From Bordetella parapertussis (GTDB lineage: Bacteria; Pseudomonadota; Gammaproteobacteria; Burkholderiales; Burkholderiaceae_C): a stretch of 8,477 nt of DNA. The DNA lies in NCBI GenBank assembly GCA_945900685.1, contig CAMDJS010000089.1, positions 1 through 8,477 on the forward strand, given 5' to 3'. This document shows, one piece after another, positions 5,166-8,477 of the stretch. The position numbers and the translations under genes are program-made. The notes beneath the pieces are model-generated. The model had not been told where the DNA came from. It did not search any database and saw only the letters and a program-made list of their open reading frames with translations. The stretch's first letter is position 1. Each line of letters opens with the position of its first letter.

Positions 5166-6731
5166 ATGAGCAAAACGATTCCTATCGTCCCTGTCAGTCA
5201 AGCGCCGGCGGGCATGAGTACCGCCATCGACGGTGATGGCATGGGTTGCCATTCTGGCGGCGAGAAAATGCTGGCGGCGGCCAAGGCATCGGGCAAGTCA
5301 GAAGTGCTGGCCCAATATGCCAAGGACTATCCAGTCGACCCCAAAGCAGGACCTCACGATCAGCCGCAAAGCATGTGCCCTGCGTTTGGTTCACTGCGTG
5401 TCGGTCTTCGCATGCGCCGCACCGCCACCATTTTGTCAGGCTCTGCTTGCTGTGTGTATGGCTTGACCTTCACCTCTCATTTCTATGGTGCTAGGCGCAG
5501 TGTGGGCTATGTGCCTTTCAACTCAGAATCATTGGTGACCGGCAAGTTGTTTGAAGACATTCGCGAAACTGTTTACGACCAAGCCGATCCCGAAAAATAC
5601 GACTGCATTGTGATCATCAATTTGTGCGTGCCCACAGCCAGTGGCGTGCCTTTGCAGTTGCTGCCCAAAGAGATCAACGGAGTTCGCATCATTGGCGTCG
5701 ATGTGCCGGGTTTTGGCGTGCCCACGCACGCAGAAGCCAAAGATGTTCTGGCTGGCGCCATGCTCAAATATGCGCGCGAAGAAATTGTGGCCGGACCGGT
5801 TCAGGCGCCGCGAACTGGCCGGTCTGACAAACCCACCATCACCATGATTGGTGAAATGTTTCCCGCGGACCCCATGATCATTGGCCGCATGCTCGAGCCC
5901 ATGGGCCTTGCAGCCGGCCCTGTGGTGCCCACGCGCGAATGGCGAGAACTTTATGCAGCGCTCGATTGCGCGGCCGTTGCAGCCATCCATCCCTTTTACA
6001 CCGCCAGCATTCGCGAGTTTGAAGCGGCAGGTCGTCCCATTGTGGGTTCTGCCCCAGTCGGTCATGACGGCACAGAAGCCTGGTTGCAAGCCATCGGTAA
6101 CGCTGCCAATGTGCCGCAAGCCAAAATTGACATGGTCAAAAATACCATGCTTGGCGCCATCAAGGGCGCTCTGGCCAAGTCACCGATTAAAGGTCGCATC
6201 ACGCTCAGCGGCTATGAAGGCTCTGAGTTGTTGGTGGCGCGTTTGCTTGTGGAAAGTGGCGCCGATTTGCGCTACGTCGGAACCGCTTGCCCTCGCACAC
6301 CTTGGAGTGCCTCAGACTGTGAATGGTTAGAGGCTCATGGCGTGCATGTTCAATACCGCGCTTCGCTGGAGCAAGACTTGGCGGCTATGCATGAGTTCAA
6401 ACCGGACTTGACCATCGGCACCACACCGGTGGTGCAAGCGGCCAAAGAACTCAGCATTCCAAGTTTGTATTTCACCAACCTCATTTCTGCACGCCCCCTG
6501 ATGGGCCCTGCAGGTGCAGGTTCTTTGGCGCAAGTGATCAATGGCGCCATTGCCAACAAGTCACGCTTTGATGAAATGAAAGCCTTCTTTGGCGACACGG
6601 GTACCGGCCACTCAGCAGGTGTTTGGGAAGCCTCACACGGCGTACCTCAAAATCGCCCTGAGTTTGAAGCGGAAACGCGCAGACAGCTTGAGAAGCAAGC
6701 CAAGAAACGCAAAGCGGAGGCGATGATCTGA
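5166..6731 (+). CDS. bchY: Chlorophyllide a reductase subunit BchY
   Basis: One of the two NifDK-like subunits of the COR catalytic component, forming a heterotetramer with BchZ. The 521-residue product shows cysteines C71 (MCPAFGSLR), C96 (SACCVYGL; C95 adjacent) and C154 ([15 protein letters not shown]), spaced like the three cluster ligands that BchY is known to supply, with BchZ giving the fourth. An additional C28 lies in [11 protein letters not shown]. The central and C-terminal Rossmann-like domains carry IGEMFPADP (228-236), [12 protein letters not shown] (275-286) and [15 protein letters not shown] (436-450). The ATG at 5166, 4 bp after the bchX stop, is chosen because the product then starts at the family-like N-terminus; the ribosome binding site is weak, so coupling to bchX is likely. 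The C-terminus is rich in Lys/Arg/Glu (about 500-520), probably an exposed helix. Confidence 0.96.
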   Translation: MSKTIPIVPVSQAPAGMSTAIDGDGMGCHSGGEKMLAAAKASGKSEVLAQYAKDYPVDPKAGPHDQPQSMCPAFGSLRVGLRMRRTATILSGSACCVYGLTFTSHFYGARRSVGYVPFNSESLVTGKLFEDIRETVYDQADPEKYDCIVIINLCVPTASGVPLQLLPKEINGVRIIGVDVPGFGVPTHAEAKDVLAGAMLKYAREEIVAGPVQAPRTGRSDKPTITMIGEMFPADPMIIGRMLEPMGLAAGPVVPTREWRELYAALDCAAVAAIHPFYTASIREFEAAGRPIVGSAPVGHDGTEAWLQAIGNAANVPQAKIDMVKNTMLGAIKGALAKSPIKGRITLSGYEGSELLVARLLVESGADLRYVGTACPRTPWSASDCEWLEAHGVHVQYRASLEQDLAAMHEFKPDLTIGTTPVVQAAKELSIPSLYFTNLISARPLMGPAGAGSLAQVINGAIANKSRFDEMKAFFGDTGTGHSAGVWEASHGVPQNRPEFEAETRRQLEKQAKKRKAEAMI

Positions 6732-8197
6732 TGCTGGTCCTCGATCACGATCGCGCAGGTGGCTATTGGGGAGCGGTGTATGTATTCACCGCCATCAAAG
6801 GCTTGCAAGTTGTCATTGACGGCCCTGTGGGCTGTGAAAACTTGCCGGTTACTTCAGTATTGCATTACACCGATGCACTGCCACCCCATGAATTACCGAT
6901 TGTCGTGACAGGTTTGGCGGAAGAACAATTGGGCCGTGAGGGCACTGAAGGCTCTATGCGCCGCGCTCATGCCACCCTCAACCCGGATTTGCCGTCGGTG
7001 GTAGTCACGGGCTCGATTGCAGAAATGATCGGTGGTGGCGTGACGCCCGAAGGCACTAACTTGCAGCGCTTTTTGCCTCGCACCATTGATGAAGACCAGT
7101 GGCAATGCGCCAACCGCGCTATGTATTGGCTTTGGCAGCAGTATGGATTGCGTCATGTGCCCAAACGCGAACGCAAAGAGGGTGAAAAGCCACGCGTCAA
7201 TATCATTGGCCCCAGCTACGGAACTTTCAATTGCCCCAGCGATTTGGCCGAGATACGCCGCTTGGTCCAAGGCATTGGCGCCGAAGTCAATATGGTTTTT
7301 CCCTTGGGCTCGCACCTTGCCGATGTGTCGCGTCTTGTGGAAGCTGATGTGAACATTTGCATGTACCGCGAGTTCGGCCGCATGTTGTGCGAAGCCCTGG
7401 AGCGCCCTTATTTGCAGGCACCGATTGGCTTGCACAGCACCACCAAATTCCTGCGCTCCCTCGGTGAACTGCTGGGCCTGGACCCTGAGCCCTTCATCGA
7501 AAGAGAAAAGCACAGCACTATCAAACCGATTTGGGATTTGTGGCGCTCAGTGACGCAAGACTTTTTCGGCACCGCCAATTTTGGTGTGGTCGCGAACGAA
7601 ACCTATACGCGCGGCATACGCCACTTCCTGGAAGACGAAATGGGTCTGCCTTGCAACTTTGCGATCTCGCGCATTGCAGGTGCCAAAACAGACAACGCAG
7701 AAGTGCGCAAACTGGTCACTGAAAAAACGCCGCTTATTTTGTACGGCAGCTACAACGAGCGCATCTATCTGGCCGAATGCGGCGGCGGCGGCATGATGAA
7801 AACCAGTTTCATTCCCGCCAGCTTTCCCTTGCCGATTATTCGTCGTCATACGGGCACGCCGTTCATGGGCTATGCAGGCGCCACTTACATCATTCAAGAG
7901 TTCTGCAACGGTCTCTTTGATGCACTTTTCCACATCCTGCCATTGGGCACAGAGATGGACAAGATTGAAGGAACCTTGGGTCGCTCTGCGCCTAACACCA
8001 CCGTGCCGTGGGAGCCTGAAGCACAGGACAGATTGGAAGCTTTGTTGGAACAACAACCGGTTTTGGTTCGAATTTCAGCAGCCAAGCGAATGCGCGATCA
8101 AGCGGAGCGAGATGCACGGGAAACCGGCCGCTCTCATGTTGAAGCGGAAAGATTCACAGAATTGTTCGGTATAGCGAATGAAGGAGCACATGCATGA
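6731..8197 (+). CDS. bchZ: Chlorophyllide a reductase subunit BchZ
   Basis: The second NifDK-like subunit of COR. The 488-residue product is close to the known length of BchZ. C35, in [11 protein letters not shown], is the expected single BchZ ligand of the BchYZ [4Fe-4S] cluster. Other family segments are [13 protein letters not shown] (91-103), [15 protein letters not shown] (157-171), [15 protein letters not shown] (335-349) and [18 protein letters not shown] (380-397). Residues about 427-475 (from PWEPEA, with [16 protein letters not shown]) form the small helical domain also seen at the C-terminus of ChlB/BchB-type subunits. The start ATG shares one base with the bchY stop (TGATG), with GGAGG 10 nt upstream inside bchY. 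The stop overlaps, in ATGA, the start of an unrecognised small ORF. No defects are seen. Confidence 0.97.
   Translation: MLVLDHDRAGGYWGAVYVFTAIKGLQVVIDGPVGCENLPVTSVLHYTDALPPHELPIVVTGLAEEQLGREGTEGSMRRAHATLNPDLPSVVVTGSIAEMIGGGVTPEGTNLQRFLPRTIDEDQWQCANRAMYWLWQQYGLRHVPKRERKEGEKPRVNIIGPSYGTFNCPSDLAEIRRLVQGIGAEVNMVFPLGSHLADVSRLVEADVNICMYREFGRMLCEALERPYLQAPIGLHSTTKFLRSLGELLGLDPEPFIEREKHSTIKPIWDLWRSVTQDFFGTANFGVVANETYTRGIRHFLEDEMGLPCNFAISRIAGAKTDNAEVRKLVTEKTPLILYGSYNERIYLAECGGGGMMKTSFIPASFPLPIIRRHTGTPFMGYAGATYIIQEFCNGLFDALFHILPLGTEMDKIEGTLGRSAPNTTVPWEPEAQDRLEALLEQQPVLVRISAAKRMRDQAERDARETGRSHVEAERFTELFGIANEGAHA
8181..8186 (+). promoter_or_regulatory. Strong ribosome binding site for a small ORF after bchZ
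   Basis: AAGGAG lies inside the last codons of bchZ, 7 nt before the ATG at 8194 and 3 nt before an ATG at 8190. It is better matched to the anti-Shine-Dalgarno sequence than the sites in front of most genes here, which argues that something is translated from 8194. Confidence 0.55.
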
Positions 8198-8352
8198 AAG
8201 ATGTGCAATTGAACTCGTTGGGCCGCCCAATCCTTCGGCTTGTCCGGAGGGCTATCTGTTTCGGCGTCACTGCCAAAACAGTTCGTCCTGATTCCGTCAG
8301 GTTTCAGGTTATCGCCGAAAGGCATTTTGAGAGAGGCACAAACTATGACTGA
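8194..8352 (+). CDS. Unrecognised 52-codon ORF bridging bchZ and pufB
   Basis: I do not recognise this product. It starts in an ATGA overlap with the bchZ stop, has AAGGAG 7 nt upstream, and its TGA (8350-8352) lies just inside pufB, overlapping that gene by 8 bp. The peptide starts [12 protein letters not shown] and ends HFERGTNYD. It has no membrane segment, so it does not resemble PufQ, the small membrane protein encoded at this place in Rhodobacter. Eight of 52 residues are arginine, and four of these use AGG or AGA, codons scarce in the bch genes, so it may be poorly translated. A comparison is pufK of Rhodobacter sphaeroides, a short rare-codon ORF overlapping the pufB start and reported to control puf translation. 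It could equally be a chance frame across a structured leader. A second frame from the ATG at 8190 gives 33 codons and is less well placed. Confidence 0.4.
   Translation: MKDVQLNSLGRPILRLVRRAICFGVTAKTVRPDSVRFQVIAERHFERGTNYD
8231..8251 (+). repeat. Hairpin 1 in the bchZ-pufB junction
   Basis: TCCTTCGG (8231-8238) pairs with CCGGAGGG (8244-8251) over 8 bp, including two G-U wobbles, with a 5-nt loop CTTGT. No T-run follows, so a processing or stability element is more likely than a terminator. Confidence 0.45.
8259..8320 (+). repeat. Long-range inverted repeat in the pufB leader
   Basis: TTTCGGCG (8259-8266) and CGCCGAAA (8313-8320) are perfect 8-bp complements. They enclose the hairpin at 8287-8301, so the leader could fold into a closed stem with an internal hairpin, ending 8 nt before the pufB ribosome binding site. 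Confidence 0.45.
8287..8301 (+). repeat. Hairpin 2 in the pufB leader
   Basis: CCTGA (8287-8291) and TCAGG (8297-8301) are perfect complements around the loop TTCCG. The hairpin lies 28 nt before the pufB ribosome binding site and inside the larger inverted repeat at 8259-8320. Confidence 0.4.
8329..8336 (+). promoter_or_regulatory. pufB ribosome binding site
   Basis: A purine run GAGAGAGG lies 8 nt before the pufB ATG. It falls inside the upstream 52-codon ORF, so ribosomes on that ORF would cross it and terminate just after the pufB start codon. Confidence 0.6.
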
Positions 8353-8477
8353 TGCAGCTAACCCCTCAGGGCTGACAGACCAAGAAGCCCAAGAGTTTCA
8401 CCAGTACTTCATACAGGGTTACCTGTTGTGGGCTGTTGGAGCTTTCTTCGCCCACAGCTTGGTGTGGATCTGGCGTC
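8345..8477 (+). CDS. pufB: Light-harvesting 1 (LH1) antenna beta polypeptide, 3' end outside window
   Basis: Small single-span membrane polypeptide of the core antenna that binds bacteriochlorophyll a around the reaction centre. The 44 visible residues show the beta-type layout: a short acidic cytoplasmic N-terminus (LTDQEAQEFHQYF, 10-22) with the conserved H19, then a membrane helix (about 23-43) with the bacteriochlorophyll ligand H37 in FFAHSLVWIW. The sequence ends at R44 in the usual W-x-W-R motif, so only a few C-terminal residues should be missing. The ATG at 8345 has GAGAGAGG ending 8 nt upstream. The LH1 and not LH2 assignment follows from position directly after bchZ, where pufBALM normally begins. 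The 52-codon ORF ends 8 bp inside this gene. Confidence 0.95.
   Translation, partial: MTDAANPSGLTDQEAQEFHQYFIQGYLLWAVGAFFAHSLVWIWR

Noticed and set aside
5529..6119. A 196-codon open frame antisense to bchY
   Set aside because: It is His/Gly/Asn-rich in the manner of reversed coding sequence, and it overlaps a well-conserved gene.
6893..7513. A 206-codon open frame antisense to bchZ
   Set aside because: It overlaps conserved bchZ coding sequence and shows no motif or ribosome binding site that would support expression.
8190..8291. A 33-codon ORF from the ATG at 8190
   Set aside because: It is only 3 nt from AAGGAG, too close for efficient initiation, and ends without reaching pufB; the 8194 frame is better placed.
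1..8477. CRISPR arrays, insertion sequences, tRNA or rRNA genes, phage or defence genes
   Set aside because: No regularly spaced repeats, transposase-like products, terminal inverted repeats or tRNA-like folds were seen; the window is a conserved photosynthesis locus.

Overview
The window is part of the photosynthesis gene cluster of a purple phototrophic proteobacterium. Moderate GC content, protein sequences that look like Rhodoferax/Rubrivivax/Limnohabitans relatives, and a photosynthetic high-potential iron-sulfur protein (HiPIP) inside the cluster point to a betaproteobacterium of the Burkholderiales (Comamonadaceae type). The genus is an inference from remembered family sequences, not from a search.

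Layout. Positions 1-367 hold the C-terminal part of an alpha/beta hydrolase (+ strand, cut by the window edge). A HiPIP gene (723 down to 403, - strand) converges on it. A 285-bp region full of inverted repeats separates the HiPIP gene from crtE and carries the crtE promoter. From 1009 to the right edge every gene is on the + strand: crtE, crtF, bchC, bchX, bchY, bchZ and the start of pufB. This is the classical crtEF-bchCXYZ-puf superoperon. Gaps from crtE onward are 16 bp (crtE/crtF), 70 bp (crtF/bchC), a 4-bp ATGA overlap (bchC/bchX), 4 bp (bchX/bchY) and a 1-bp overlap (bchY/bchZ). Between bchZ and pufB lie 147 bp, which hold an unrecognised 52-codon ORF with a strong ribosome binding site instead of a recognisable pufQ.

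How it works together. CrtE makes the C20 prenyl diphosphate used for carotenoids and for the bacteriochlorophyll tail. CrtF O-methylates carotenoids of the spheroidene/spirilloxanthin branch. BchXYZ is the nitrogenase-like chlorophyllide a oxidoreductase and BchC the following dehydrogenase, together giving the bacteriochlorin ring of bacteriochlorophyll a. PufB is the LH1 antenna beta polypeptide that binds this pigment. HiPIP is a periplasmic electron carrier that in related bacteria re-reduces the reaction centre.

Regulation. Two promoters, in front of crtE and bchC, have the same design: two TGT-N12-ACA palindromes (the CrtJ/PpsR operator motif) exactly 8 bp apart, the first ending on the last three bases of a perfect TTGACA -35 box and the second covering the -10 region. 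The genes themselves are ordinary for such a cluster. The least explained parts are the bchZ-pufB junction with its small ORF and hairpins, the palindrome-rich HiPIP-crtE region, an inverted repeat overlapping the bchC operator, and a terminator-like hairpin inside crtE.
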